From assembly GCA_036250195.1 (NCBI GenBank), contig JAVHZZ010000005.1:129331500-129395499 (forward strand): a stretch of DNA of 64,000 nucleotides, in the 5' to 3' direction. The notes under the pieces were generated by a model that saw nothing but the letters and a program-made list of their open reading frames with translations, was not told where the DNA came from and searched no databases. Origin of the DNA: Mixophyes australis. Its lineage: Eukaryota; Chordata; Amphibia; Anura; Limnodynastidae. The position numbers and the translations under genes were made by a program. Within the stretch, counting starts at the first letter, position 1. Each line of letters opens with the position of its first letter. Below are positions 23,140-32,850 of this stretch, one piece after another.

Positions 23140-23193
23140 TAGTTATGGCCGAGATCACACTTTTTTTGCTAAAATCTTTCAAACCAGACCATG

Positions 23194-23367
23194 GGGTAAA
23201 TGTATCAAGCTGAGAGTTTTCCGGCGGGTTTGAAAAACCAATCAGATTCTAGCTATCATTTATTTAGTACATTCTACAAAATGACAGCTAGAATCTGATT
23301 GGTCGCTATAGGCAACATCTCCACTTTTCAAACCCGCCGGAAAACTCTCAGCTTGATACATTTACCA
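23194..23367. mobile_element. Foldback MITE inside hAT copy 1
   Basis: About 174 bp with long inverted ends starting GGTAAATGTATCAAGCTGAG and arms containing ggcgggtttgaaaa. It lies within the codons that read FDIWSG in related transposases, which fixes the insertion point. The ends match the MITE at 16563, the interior the MITE at 17463. Confidence 0.85.
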
Positions 23368-23456
23368 ACATATGTCAAACTGTTGTGGTCTGCCACCTGC
23401 CTCATCCCTGCTTCTCTTTGGAAAGTGTAATTTCTTACGAGCAGCAGCTGCCTGAG

Positions 23457-24601
23457 TGTCATGGTTTGGTATTCTGGACTCTTGGATCTACCCAAGAGAT
23501 GTTACCCCTAGCAGGGCGCGGAGTCTAACGGGTGAATGGTTTTCACCAGCGGTCACCACAAGGTGACTTGGGTTTAGCGGCGTTCGCCCGCAGGTCGCGG
23601 TCCCTACCAGGGGTGCTGGACAGAGTCCTGGGGGAGTGAAACTGGTGTGAAGTAGGCACACTGGTAATGTCAGTTCTATACCCAGACAGCGAATAGACAA
23701 CAGATGCAGGATAAAGTACAATCAGCGATTTAATGATGCTTGAATGATCACAGAAAGTCTTGGTAAATAGGCACAAGGAACATAGCAACAGGGTGAGCAG
23801 TACCACTGGCAATGTAGTATGAGTGAATACAATATAGCAGTATAATCAGTGTATTCAAATATAGCAATAGCAGGAACAGTCCAGCAACAAAGTGGAGATG
23901 GTAATGCAGCAGGTATATGAGACCACAGTCAGGCAGTACAATACAGGAGGTACAAGTAACAGTCCAGCCAGCAAGGAGTGGGTAAGGGCAAGCAGCTTAG
24001 ATGACACAACCTGTAATAACCACTGAGCAACTGAGACAAATGTGGAGTAGATGATCTTGAGTGGTGCAGTCCATGGAGGGGTAACACAGTAGAGTTAGAT
24101 GTAACTTGAGCAGCATGGCCCGTGTAGTAGCAGCACAATGAAGATAAGTGTAGCTTAAGCAATTGAGCCCGTGGAACAGCAATACAACGAAGGCAGGTGC
24201 AGCTTGAGTAGTGTAACCCATGGAACAGCAGCACAGCGGAGACAGGTGCTGCTTGAGCAGTAAGCCTTTAAAACAGCAACACAGCAGAGACAGGTGCAGC
24301 TTGAGCAGTATAGCCTTTGAACAGCAGCAGAGCAGAGGCACTGACGATCCAGGTGAGAGCACACAGAATAGGTAGTAACCTAATCAGATAGGTATCTTGA
24401 TCAACAGGCCCAGAGGAATGGGAGGAGATGCCTTTTCAAGTTTAGAGCCAGAACCAGGAACCAATAGGAATCTTGCCAGCAACAGACTGGTACTCAGTCT
24501 GCACATGTGCAGATCAAGACTAAGGTTTTGAGAGCTGCTAATGAGGCACAGGTGAGTGTCTTAGTCTTTGTTTATGGAAGCCGAATAAGTGCCGTGTGAC
24601 A
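23457..24601 (-). repeat. Solo LTR inserted in hAT copy 1
   Basis: 1145 bp with inverted ends TGTCATGG...GTGTGACA. It splits the transposase reading frame: VSQ-type codons at right continue as the Ala-Ala-Arg-Lys stretch at left. The flanks CTGAG and TTGAG form a near-perfect 5-bp duplication, as made by Gypsy-type integrases. No internal coding region remains. The minus orientation is suggested by an ATTAAA near 23730. It contains the 60-bp repeat array listed next. Confidence 0.7.
24075..24350. repeat. ~55-60 bp tandem repeat in the solo LTR
   Basis: Four to five diverged units built on gacaggtgcagcttgagcag followed by cc(t/c)(t/g)tggaacagcagca. It is probably a U3 repeat of the LTR. Overlapping ORFs in three minus frames here encode repetitive Leu/Cys-rich peptides and are not considered genes. 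Confidence 0.8.
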
Positions 24602-25594
24602 TTGAGAGACTGAAGGAGGAGACGTCGTTAAGTGAAGGTCCAGTTCAGCGGTCAACTTGCTGACTAGGAGCTTCTTGCATCTGTTCAGATCTCGGTCAAT
24701 TGGAAGCAAAGAATCTATGTAGGTCTTACACCTAGGATCAAGCACAGTCGCCAAAACATAGTGATCCGACTTCAAGATTTTAATAACTCTTGGATCATTG
24801 CGAAGCGAATTAAGTACTTGATCTACAAGGCCAACATACTTTGCGGAATTGCTTTCTTTCATCTCCTCCTTCAGTTTGTCAAGCTGCTTTTCCAAAAGTC
24901 GCATTAAGGGAATGACTTGGCACAAGCTAGCAGAGTCTGAACTCACTTCACACGTCACAACTTCAAATGGTTTCAGCACCTTGCACAGCACAGAAAATAT
25001 TCTCCACTGCAAGAGTGAAATACATTCCCCCTCTTTTTCCAATGTCATGGCTTGTGCAATATGCTTGTATGGCTTTGCGCTGTTCCTCCATCCTCTGAAG
25101 CATGTACAGGGTGGAATTCTACCTTGTTAACACCTCTTGCTTAAGTTGGGGGCAGGGCAAATTAAATTGTTCTTGGAGCTGCTGCAATCTTCAAGGATTC
25201 CGGAAATGTCTTAAAAGTTTATTGCGTGAGCAAAACAGGGAATGTGATGAAATTCACCCAGCTGTAATGCATTCTTTATGGGTATACTATCACAATGGTC
25301 ACGATTACACATACCACTCATGGATGGACTCTCCTCAGGGATTGGTGTCATTTTTGAATCTGAGAATACATTTTCCTCTAATGACTTACTGTTTTCTTCC
25401 AGCTCTGCTTTTACACGTAACAGTATTTGTGCACCACTTTTGGACTCCGATTTACTTGGTCTTGCTTGGTCACGAGTGACCTTACAAGTAGAAGCCTCAG
25501 TAACAATTTTAGATCTCGCACTCATAGAGAAAGGCGAAGGCCTCATTCTTTCTTGAAATGACCAAGAAATGCAGTGGTCACCCCACTCACTCAC

Positions 25595-26459
25595 AAATAC
25601 TAGTGCAATGCAGAGGGTTAAAAAGAATACATATTTATTTAAAACAAAATGATCACATGCACAGACAATACTGTGCTGAAATAATAAAAAGAACCACTAA
25701 ATTGGAATAACCACAGTTAGATGTTAAGTAGGTGCACCTACGTATTAAGCTAACATTGCGCATATAGTTTCCAACAGCTGGCAAGAGTTCAAAAAATGGT
25801 GTTGAAAGTATTCCTGATAGACAAAGATGGTATTAAAATATGGTCAGACCACATAAACTTCTGTATAATGAAAAATGTATATCTCAGGATGGGTCTTGGA
25901 TCAACCTGATATTGGAGCCAGGAATAACAACATTAAAGTACCTGGTGAGATCTCTGGTCCGTTTGTAGAAAAGCGATATCGATTTCTTACCAGAATTACT
26001 GGAATAACAACAAGGTCTCTGAAATGCACCTCCACGGAAACTTCTCAGCATTCCAAACCAAAGCGCGAGCACAAGTACGATCCACAGAAACAGGTAATAG
26101 TAATCTTGATTCCCAGGTTCTTACCTACTACTTGCGCACAACTGTGTGTCAATGTTCCTAGTGCACAGGATCGAATAACAGTGGGCTGAAGATAACAATA
26201 GTAGAGATCATCCAGTGCTGACCAACAAATAGCAGGAATGTATGGCCAGCGGTGAGTAGTTGGAAGAAGGTGGTGTAAATCTCAAATAGCGGTAAAAAGG
26301 TCCAACTAACGCAATTCATCGCCTTCAGGCAACTTCATCAGAGATCTGATGCACATAGATCTTGACGATCTTAAGTATGGTTCAACTAATTGATATACAA
26401 TAGATATTTATTCCACAGAGAATCACCAATGCATGTTCAAAATAATTAGAATCTCCTAT
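25595..26459 (-). mobile_element. Penelope-like element, 3' terminal region (left of ERV-B)
   Basis: 865 bp between hAT copy 1 and ERV-B. ERV-B has CTAT at both borders, so this segment was continuous with 36321 onwards, the 3' side of the PLE ORF. It holds no gene but contains the CTGATGA-stem-GAA motif listed separately. That motif and the context fit the terminal repeat (pLTR) of a Penelope element. The exact outer end, perhaps near 25600-25620, is not resolved. Confidence 0.5.
26308..26345 (-). ncRNA. Degenerate hammerhead-ribozyme-like motif in the PLE
   Basis: On the minus strand CTGATGA (26341-26335) is followed by a stem closed by GTTGCC and GGCGAT around a TGAA loop, then GAATTGCG. 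The hammerhead core is CUGAUGA, helix II, GAAA; here the last core base is changed (GAAU). Penelope-like elements are known to carry minimal hammerheads in their terminal repeats. The motif is probably a decayed one and self-cleavage is doubtful. Confidence 0.5.
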
Positions 26460-27300
26460 TGTTATGTGCGTATTGTCGCTAACCAATAACGATTGTCGAA
26501 CCTCGAGTTGTGTTTCCAAAGCACAGAGATTTATTCGCAAATAATAGAATATATATATGCTCAAGCGAAGTAATAGTAAATACAGTCGTTACTTATCGCA
26601 GGCGCTCTGGATCCAGTGCAGTCATTCAATCCTGAAGTCTGGGGACAAGATGTCTGCCCTCTGGATCACAAGCTGCTGCTTATATACACAATCAAATACA
26701 GTAATACAATGAAGATGGTATAGCTTGCATCTATTGGTCCAGGTTTAAGGAATGTCCAAGGGGTCGTCAATCATTGGCTGGTTCATCCTAAGGAATCCAA
26801 AGGAGGGGGTCATCTCTGCAAGTGGTATGCTCTGCTCTTCCCGCCAGGATTCCTTAGTCTTAAGTAGTTCATAATTCCCTATCATTCATAACTTGCGTAT
26901 GCACTCTGCGATTCCCTCGCAGAGTGAACCAAACAGTAGGATATGTAATAAGGTTCATTATGATACCACTCATGATGTTATTCCTTTAACCCATTCCGTG
27001 TATTTCACTAATATGCATGTAACTCTGATATAACATATAAATACTACTATATTTCGACATAACTGACTATGTGTTGCAACTACCATTAATGTGTACTATT
27101 TTATAAGTATGCGTGTTTGTGCGAATGTATGGTAAAAGACCGATTACTGTTGCTGCCACGTGTAGTGGATGCGTACGCCCTTTCACGCCGTAGCGTGCCC
27201 TTGTACGTCGTAGCGTACCGTACGCATCTTTTCAGACAAAGACAACCAAGTTTGCTAAACTTTAATTGAAATGACTTTATCCAATTTGCTGACTTCGACA
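26460..27300 (-). repeat. ERV-B 3' LTR
   Basis: 841 bp, TGTCGAAG...CATAACA on the minus strand. TATA box (ttatata on plus, 26680-26686) and AATAAA (26530-26535 on plus as tttatt) sit as expected for U3-R-U5. The last U3-side neighbour is the purine tract AAAGGGTGGAA (27302-27312). Confidence 0.95.
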
Positions 27301-27301
27301 G

Positions 27302-27312
27302 TTCCACCCTTT
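27302..27312 (-). promoter_or_regulatory. ERV-B polypurine tract
   Basis: AAAGGGTGGAA on the minus strand, one base before the TG of the 3' LTR: the plus-strand DNA primer of retroviral reverse transcription. Confidence 0.75.
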
Positions 27313-27408
27313 GATAGTGTAATAAACTATCACCCAATCACCGTTTCAAGTTCAGGATTATACAATACTTCTTCACAGACCATGATCTCAGTATCTGGTA
27401 CCACCCTT

Positions 27409-29118
27409 TCAGTCTTTCTCAGTGTTACTCCCATGAGACCGTTTTCCACACTTCAACACAGTAGGAACACATTTGACAACTAAACCAATTGCTAAGATGA
27501 CACCCAGTATAAGGAGAAGGAGCTTACCTACACTCGCAATCATTTCCTGTACCCACTCCCCCAGACCGGAGAACCATTTTGCTGGGTTCAACCATGAGAA
27601 CCAACCCGCCACCTTTTCCCCGACCTCATATAACGAAGAATTATGGCTCTTTCGAAATTCCCATTTCAGCTGCAAAATTTCATCCATCTTCCGGTCTATA
27701 ACCTCTTTAGGGTCATTAGTATTATTAGTAATGTACGTGCAACATTTGACACCGAACTGGGTGGCCAGTGTCACACAGTACCCACCAGTAATAGAGGTGA
27801 GATAATTTAGTACCAGTCTATGTTGCACCAACTCCTTTTTGTACGCTTGTAGCTCCCTTCCAGTATACCTGAAATTGTCATCATACATCTCGGTGATATT
27901 ATCTATTAATTTAGCTAGGTCTTGGATATATTTAAAGTTTAATGTTCCCCGAGCGGTCCTGGTGAGATCTAGAGCAACCATAACTTGGAAACCAGCAGTT
28001 TCACTAATCAATTTTGTAGCTATGGGTTCCTCACCAGGAATCATATTTCTCTTGCCACGGTGTTCATACTGTGTGTGTATGTATGGTGGTGATGTAGTCT
28101 TGTGAATATCTACCATTTCTTCATGAGTAATAGTCATGATTTCAGGAACCAGTTTAGCTAGGAAACAGATGCCCTTGGAACTCGGAGTCACCCAGGAATA
28201 AGCTTTCCTTCCACAAACAAAATACACATCATCAGGGAGAACATAAGGAACAGTATGCCCATGAATTATATCACACAGAGTTTTGATAAAACTACCCATG
28301 CCTAGTGTCTCCATCTGCTCTAGACACGTGTCGGCATTAATGATATTTTCACATTTATCTGTAGAGACTTTTCCAATGGATACCTTCTTATGTTTGGTTA
28401 TACGCCCTAACTTGTGACTTCCATCAACATTCCTGCCTAGTAGTGACCTTGTGAGTCTCTCTCTAAAATGTGTGTGGCGAGCCATTGTCTGATCTGATAG
28501 GTCAGCCTCCCAATTCTCCAGGCGCTTTGCATGAGATATGTTTAGGCACAGCAAAGATCTGCCTATGGAGTATTGTCGAAGCGTCAGACTAGGGGACCTA
28601 GTGTTATTGTACCTCCCTTCTATGGGCCTCCCACCCTTTAATTCGAGTACTTCAGATATGTTTAGAGGGAATGGCACTAGTCCTATGTTATGCTGCCCTT
28701 GAGGCACGTGAGAGCACACCCAACACTCGGTTTGGTTTAGCAACTTACCCACCAGGGAGTGATAATCCTCCAAAGGATGCCCGCCTATATTCAGAGTACT
28801 GGGGGACTGGCATCGTTGGATGCATCTCTCTTCAACTAGGGAGTTGCAGAACTTGCAGATACAATACTCATCAGACAATAGCCCCTCACACTGCCTCCGA
28901 GTTCCTGAGCTAGCAGACCTTTTCATAACCCCTGGACCAAGTTTGATAATGGGCTGCTCAGGATATCCTATTAACTTTTCTTCAGCCTCCATTTCATCCG
29001 TATCACTCCCAGAACTCTCCTCCGTCCTCCATCCTCCTTCACAAAAATAGAATGTCCTAGAAAAAGTAAAAACAAGGAAAATCCTGGAACAAAAGAAAAA
29101 CAAAAACCGCCACTCCAT
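27409..29118 (-). CDS. env: ERV-B envelope glycoprotein, open reading frame
   Basis: Uninterrupted 569-codon frame from the ATG at 29118. The frame extends upstream without another ATG. A hydrophobic signal peptide lies in the first 25 residues. The surface subunit contains CWVC, the thiol-exchange motif of gamma-type Env, and several N-X-S/T sites. A basic RGKR lies at the expected subunit junction. The transmembrane subunit has a Cys followed after ten residues by CC rather than the usual six, then a Trp-rich juxtamembrane stretch, a membrane anchor (LLLLILGVILAIGLVV) and a short tail. It is the only major ERV-B frame without a lesion. Whether it is expressed cannot be judged. Confidence 0.88.
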   Translation of the reverse strand: MEWRFLFFFCSRIFLVFTFSRTFYFCEGGWRTEESSGSDTDEMEAEEKLIGYPEQPIIKLGPGVMKRSASSGTRRQCEGLLSDEYCICKFCNSLVEERCIQRCQSPSTLNIGGHPLEDYHSLVGKLLNQTECWVCSHVPQGQHNIGLVPFPLNISEVLELKGGRPIEGRYNNTRSPSLTLRQYSIGRSLLCLNISHAKRLENWEADLSDQTMARHTHFRERLTRSLLGRNVDGSHKLGRITKHKKVSIGKVSTDKCENIINADTCLEQMETLGMGSFIKTLCDIIHGHTVPYVLPDDVYFVCGRKAYSWVTPSSKGICFLAKLVPEIMTITHEEMVDIHKTTSPPYIHTQYEHRGKRNMIPGEEPIATKLISETAGFQVMVALDLTRTARGTLNFKYIQDLAKLIDNITEMYDDNFRYTGRELQAYKKELVQHRLVLNYLTSITGGYCVTLATQFGVKCCTYITNNTNDPKEVIDRKMDEILQLKWEFRKSHNSSLYEVGEKVAGWFSWLNPAKWFSGLGEWVQEMIASVGKLLLLILGVILAIGLVVKCVPTVLKCGKRSHGSNTEKD

Positions 29119-29175
29119 CGCTGGAAAGATAGTTCTGAGGCAACGTCTCTGGTTCAGGTGTCTCAACTGCAGGCT

Positions 29176-30475
29176 TTAGGTCTCCCGGAACAGGCTCACA
29201 AGTGACAGCTCTATGTCGTCGGTCTGAGTCTTGTCTTGCACTTTCTCCGGATTATGGACTCTCCTGCAGTGGGTGGAATGGACCCAAGTGTCTCTCTCTG
29301 CAACCTTCAGTGATGTAGTACTGGTCAGCAGCACTTGGTACGGGCCTTCCCAACGGTCTGTTAAACAACCTGAACGTAAGAAATTGCGGATCATAACATA
29401 GTCTCCAGGTTCAACATCATGACAGTTCGTTTCTGGCATACCAGGTGACAGCATTTTTAGTTTTTGTTGTTGTTGTTTTAGCTGTCTACTCATTCTTATA
29501 AGATATTGTACAGTCACTTCATTATTACACTTCAAGTCGTCTTGTGGACTCACGATCAAATGAGGTTGTTGTCCGAACAGTATCTCAAAGGGGGACAGAT
29601 TAAGAGGAGGTCTAGGAGTGGTTCGAATGCTGTGGAGGACCAACGGCAAAGCCTCAGGCCATGCCAACCCAGTTTCAGCCATTATCTTACCTAGCTTGTT
29701 CTTTATAGTACCGTTTACTCTCTCCACCTTACCACTGGCTTGTGGTCGGTAAGGGGTGTGAAGTCTGCTACTGATTCCCATAAGTTTACACATATTTTGG
29801 AAGATATCACCAGTAAAATGGGTACCCCTATCACTTTCAATGATTCTAGGGATACCGAACCTACACACAAAGTCTTGTACAATTTTCTTTGCAGTGAACA
29901 CAGCAGTATTAGTGGCTGCCGGATATGCTTCTACCCAACCGGAAAACACATCAATACACACTAACACATACTTTAGATTCCTGCACGGTGGTAATTGGAT
30001 ATAGTCAATTTGTATTACCTGAAAAGGTCCGTCTGTAGGAGGGATGTGGGATGGTTCAGTTGGAATAGTTTTCCCAACATTTTTCCTCAAACAAGTAAGA
30101 CATGACATTGCTTTCTTACCAGCTTGAGAGGAAAATCCGGGAGCACACCAGTATGCTCTCACCAGTTTGCACATACCTTCTTTACCCAGGTGAGTCAGGC
30201 CGTGTGCTGCTTCAGCCAGGCTTGGATAGTATGTTCGGGGAGCTACAGGCTTACCTTGTCCATCCCTCCAGAGTCCGGAGGACTCTTGACCACATCCCTT
30301 CGCCTTCCAGACCGCCTTCTCCTGCAGGGAACACAAATCTTGCATTTCAATTAATTTCTGCGTGTCTAATGTCTGAAAAACCATCATAGTCTCGGTCGAT
30401 ACAGTCATAGGTTGCCCTGCTGCCCATTTAGCAGCTTCGTCTGCCCTGTTGTTGCCCAATGACACTGGGTCTTCT
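29176..30475 (-). CDS. pol: ERV-B pol, end of RNase H and integrase (separated by frameshift)
   Basis: 429-codon frame covering the last RNase H residues (GNNRADEAAK) and the whole integrase. The zinc-binding N-domain has HGLTH and CLTC. The catalytic core has Asp in QIDYIQLP, Asp in ESDRGTHF and Glu in GKVERVNG, the DD35E triad, all present. A C-terminal DNA-binding domain with DRWEGPYQVLL follows. The frame ends 58 bp before the env ATG. It is offset by one base from the preceding pol frame near 30475-30480, so it would not be made as part of Gag-Pol from this copy. Confidence 0.9.
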
Positions 30476-32845
30476 TCAAAAGGTATGGGCTTTGCACTTT
30501 ATGACGGCTACTGTTCTGGGTAACTGTATCGCTGTCAGAAGTCCTTTTATGTGTTGTGAGTGTGCCACTGGTGTACCTGCTGCTGTCGTAAAGTTTCTAA
30601 GACGCCAAAGGGCCCCAAAATCGTGCACTACCCCGAAGGCGTACCTAGAGTCAGTATATATATTGGTTGATTTACCCTCTGCCAATTCACACGCTCTCCT
30701 TAGTGCTACTAGTTCCGCCACCTGGGCTGAGTGAGGTGGGCCAAGGGGTTCAGCTTCTACCACATCCTGGTCGTCTACAACAGCGTAACCAGTACATAGC
30801 TCTCCTGTCTCTGTCTGTCTATGGCAACTTCCGTCTGTATAAAACGTAAAATCTACATTTTCTAAGGGGGTGTCACGTATGTCGGGCCTTGCAGTAAAGG
30901 TCTGATTCAGGTGTTCCATACAGTCATGCGTGTCAGTATTCTTGCCTAACTCATCATCAACCAGGGTCTCCTCACCTCCCACCCTTTGTGTCTCTTGAGA
31001 CACATACGGAAGGTATGTAGCTGGATTTAAGGTGTTACATCGTTTGATGGTGATGTTTGAGGGTGCCATCAGGGCTAGTTCCCATTTTGTGAATCTAGCT
31101 GAAGAAACATGTCTGGTTTGGGCTGAATTTAACAGAGCTGATACAGCATGGGGTGTATAGATGGTTGAATTATGACCTAATACTACATCTTCGCTCTTAC
31201 TTACTAAAAGGGCCATTGCTGCTACACTTCTGAGACATGTTGGGAGTGACCTTGCCACATTGTCTAATTGTGCACTGTAGTATGCTACCGGTCTGCTAGC
31301 GTCACCATGTTTCTGTGCGAGGACACCTGCTGCACAGCCATCAGCTTCTGTCCAAAATAGCTCAAAAGGCTTTTCATAATCAGGTATTCCCAATGCAGGT
31401 GCTCTTGTCAGACTATCTTTAAGGTTAAAGAACGCTTGCTCTGACTCTTCTGTGTGTACAACACGCTCTGGTTTTGAGGAAGAGACTAGCTCCTGCAATG
31501 GTAATGCCAGAATAGAAAAACCTGGGATCCAGGACCTACAGTATCCACACATCCCCAAGAAAGTACGAATCTGCTTCTGGCTCTGCGGCAGGGTCATGTG
31601 TTGTATGGCCTCAATTCTGTCGGTTGTCAGGTGTCTTAGCCCCTTAGTGAGGTAGTGTCCTAAGTATTTGACCTTAGTCTGACATGGCTGTAATTTATCC
31701 TTTGCCACCTTGTGCCCTGTTTGTGAAAGATGAAGCAACAACAATTTAGTATCATGCAAACATGACAAAAAAGAATCAGAGCACAACAACAATTCGTCCA
31801 CATATTGAATTAGAACAGACCCATTGTGGGGTTGAAAGGATTGCAAACAGTCATGTAAGGCTTGGGAGAAAATACTGGGGCTGTCAATGAACCCCTGGGG
31901 TAGTCTGGTCCATGTGTATTGCACTCCCCTGTAGGAGAATGCAAAAAGGTATTGGCAGTCAGGGTGAAGAGGGACTGAAAAGAAAGCAGAACATAGATCA
32001 ATGACAGTAAAATGACTGGCAGATGGTGGAATCTGCATGACAGCTGGATTCGGCACTATGGAGAATTGGCTCTCAACAACTTTGTTAATTCCCCTTAAGT
32101 CCTGGACTAATCTATAGCCCCTCCCCCCACTCTTCTTCACAGGGAAAATGGGACTATTTGCTGTACTGGCTGTACGAATTAAAATCCCTTGTTGTAACAG
32201 CCTCTCAATAACAGGATATACCCCTAGTTCCACCTCCGGTTTTAATGGATACTGTGGGATTTTTGGAGCTATCCTACCACTTTTTAGATTGACCATGACA
32301 GGGGCTACGTTTGCCATCAGTCCAGTGTCCTGTCCATCTCTGGTCCATAGGGAACCTGGTATTCCCAGCAACATCCCCTTTACTTGAGATGGACTTTGTT
32401 CTATAACAGTAGAGTGTAACATTAACCTTTGAGGGGTGTCCAATATATCCTGTACCTCATGTGCGACCTTCTCCGGCATATCTAAGAACACACCATCAGA
32501 AGTACAGTATATGACACATCCCATTTTACATAACAAGTCTCTCCCTAGCAAGTTAGTAGGAGCCGCTGCAGCCAAGAGAAACGAATGCTTAGTATGCAGA
32601 GGCCCGATAGTAACTTCGGCGGGTTTAGTTAGAGGATAATGTAACACTTTTCCCGTTACCCCCATAGCTGGAATAGTTTTACTGGTCACCTGTAGGTTGA
32701 AAGGAGAGGTTATCACAGATCGGGCCGCCCCTGTATCTACAAGAAAAGTTTGTTTCCTACCAGCTATGTCAACTATCATTGTTGGTTCTTCACTCTGACT
32801 CTCAGTTAACCTCACTGGCTGTAGACTACAGGTATGACCTGACCC
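30476..32845 (-). pseudogene. pol: ERV-B pro-pol: protease, reverse transcriptase, RNase H
   Basis: About 790 codons directly after the gag UAG in the same frame. Protease: LVDTGAARSV with the D-T-G catalytic triad and LLGRDLL. Reverse transcriptase: RLVQDLRGIN, LPQGFIDSP and a polymerase box reading YVDE where retroviruses have YVDD. This removes one metal-binding aspartate (31801-31806 region). Connection: FLGMCGYCRSWIPGFS. RNase H: FYTDGSC and NIYTDSRYA. The frame stops at KAHTF because of a one-base shift in a short T run near 30478. Marked as a pseudogene for these two lesions; the rest is well preserved. Confidence 0.9.
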
Positions 32846-32850
32846 CTACC
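32820..32850 (-). promoter_or_regulatory. Gag-pol UAG readthrough context
   Basis: Gag ends in TAG followed by GGG, and pol continues in the same frame. CAGGT-CAT-ACCTG can form a small hairpin seven bases downstream. Murine leukaemia virus expresses Gag-Pol by UAG suppression with a purine-rich start (GGAGG) and a pseudoknot. Here the spacing is shorter and only a hairpin was seen by eye. Confidence 0.6.

Larger units (their letters stand above)
23140..25594 (-). pseudogene. Decayed hAT transposase (copy 1)
   Basis: Minus-strand remnant of a BED-type hAT transposase, related to the copies at 44-52 kb. At 25211-25594 it ends in GEFHHIPCFAHAINF, the conserved CFAH(T/A)xN core. At 24572-25048 it has LQWRIFSVLCKVLKPFEVVT and SDHYVLATVLDPRCK, the ILxTVLDPRFK block. 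The frame then meets a solo LTR (23457-24601) and resumes as an Ala/Arg/Lys stretch and FDI at about 23370-23450, where a MITE interrupts again. No N-terminal zinc finger or C-terminal dimerisation motif was found, so the copy is truncated at both ends. Confidence 0.8.

Noticed and set aside
23997..24364. Overlapping Leu/Cys/Ser-rich ORFs (101-121 codons, minus)
   Set aside because: Three frames of the same 60-bp tandem repeat inside a solo LTR are open; none is favoured.
30102..30389. Plus-strand ORFs across 27.4-33.9 kb
   Set aside because: All lie antisense to ERV-B gag, pol or env and show no motif.
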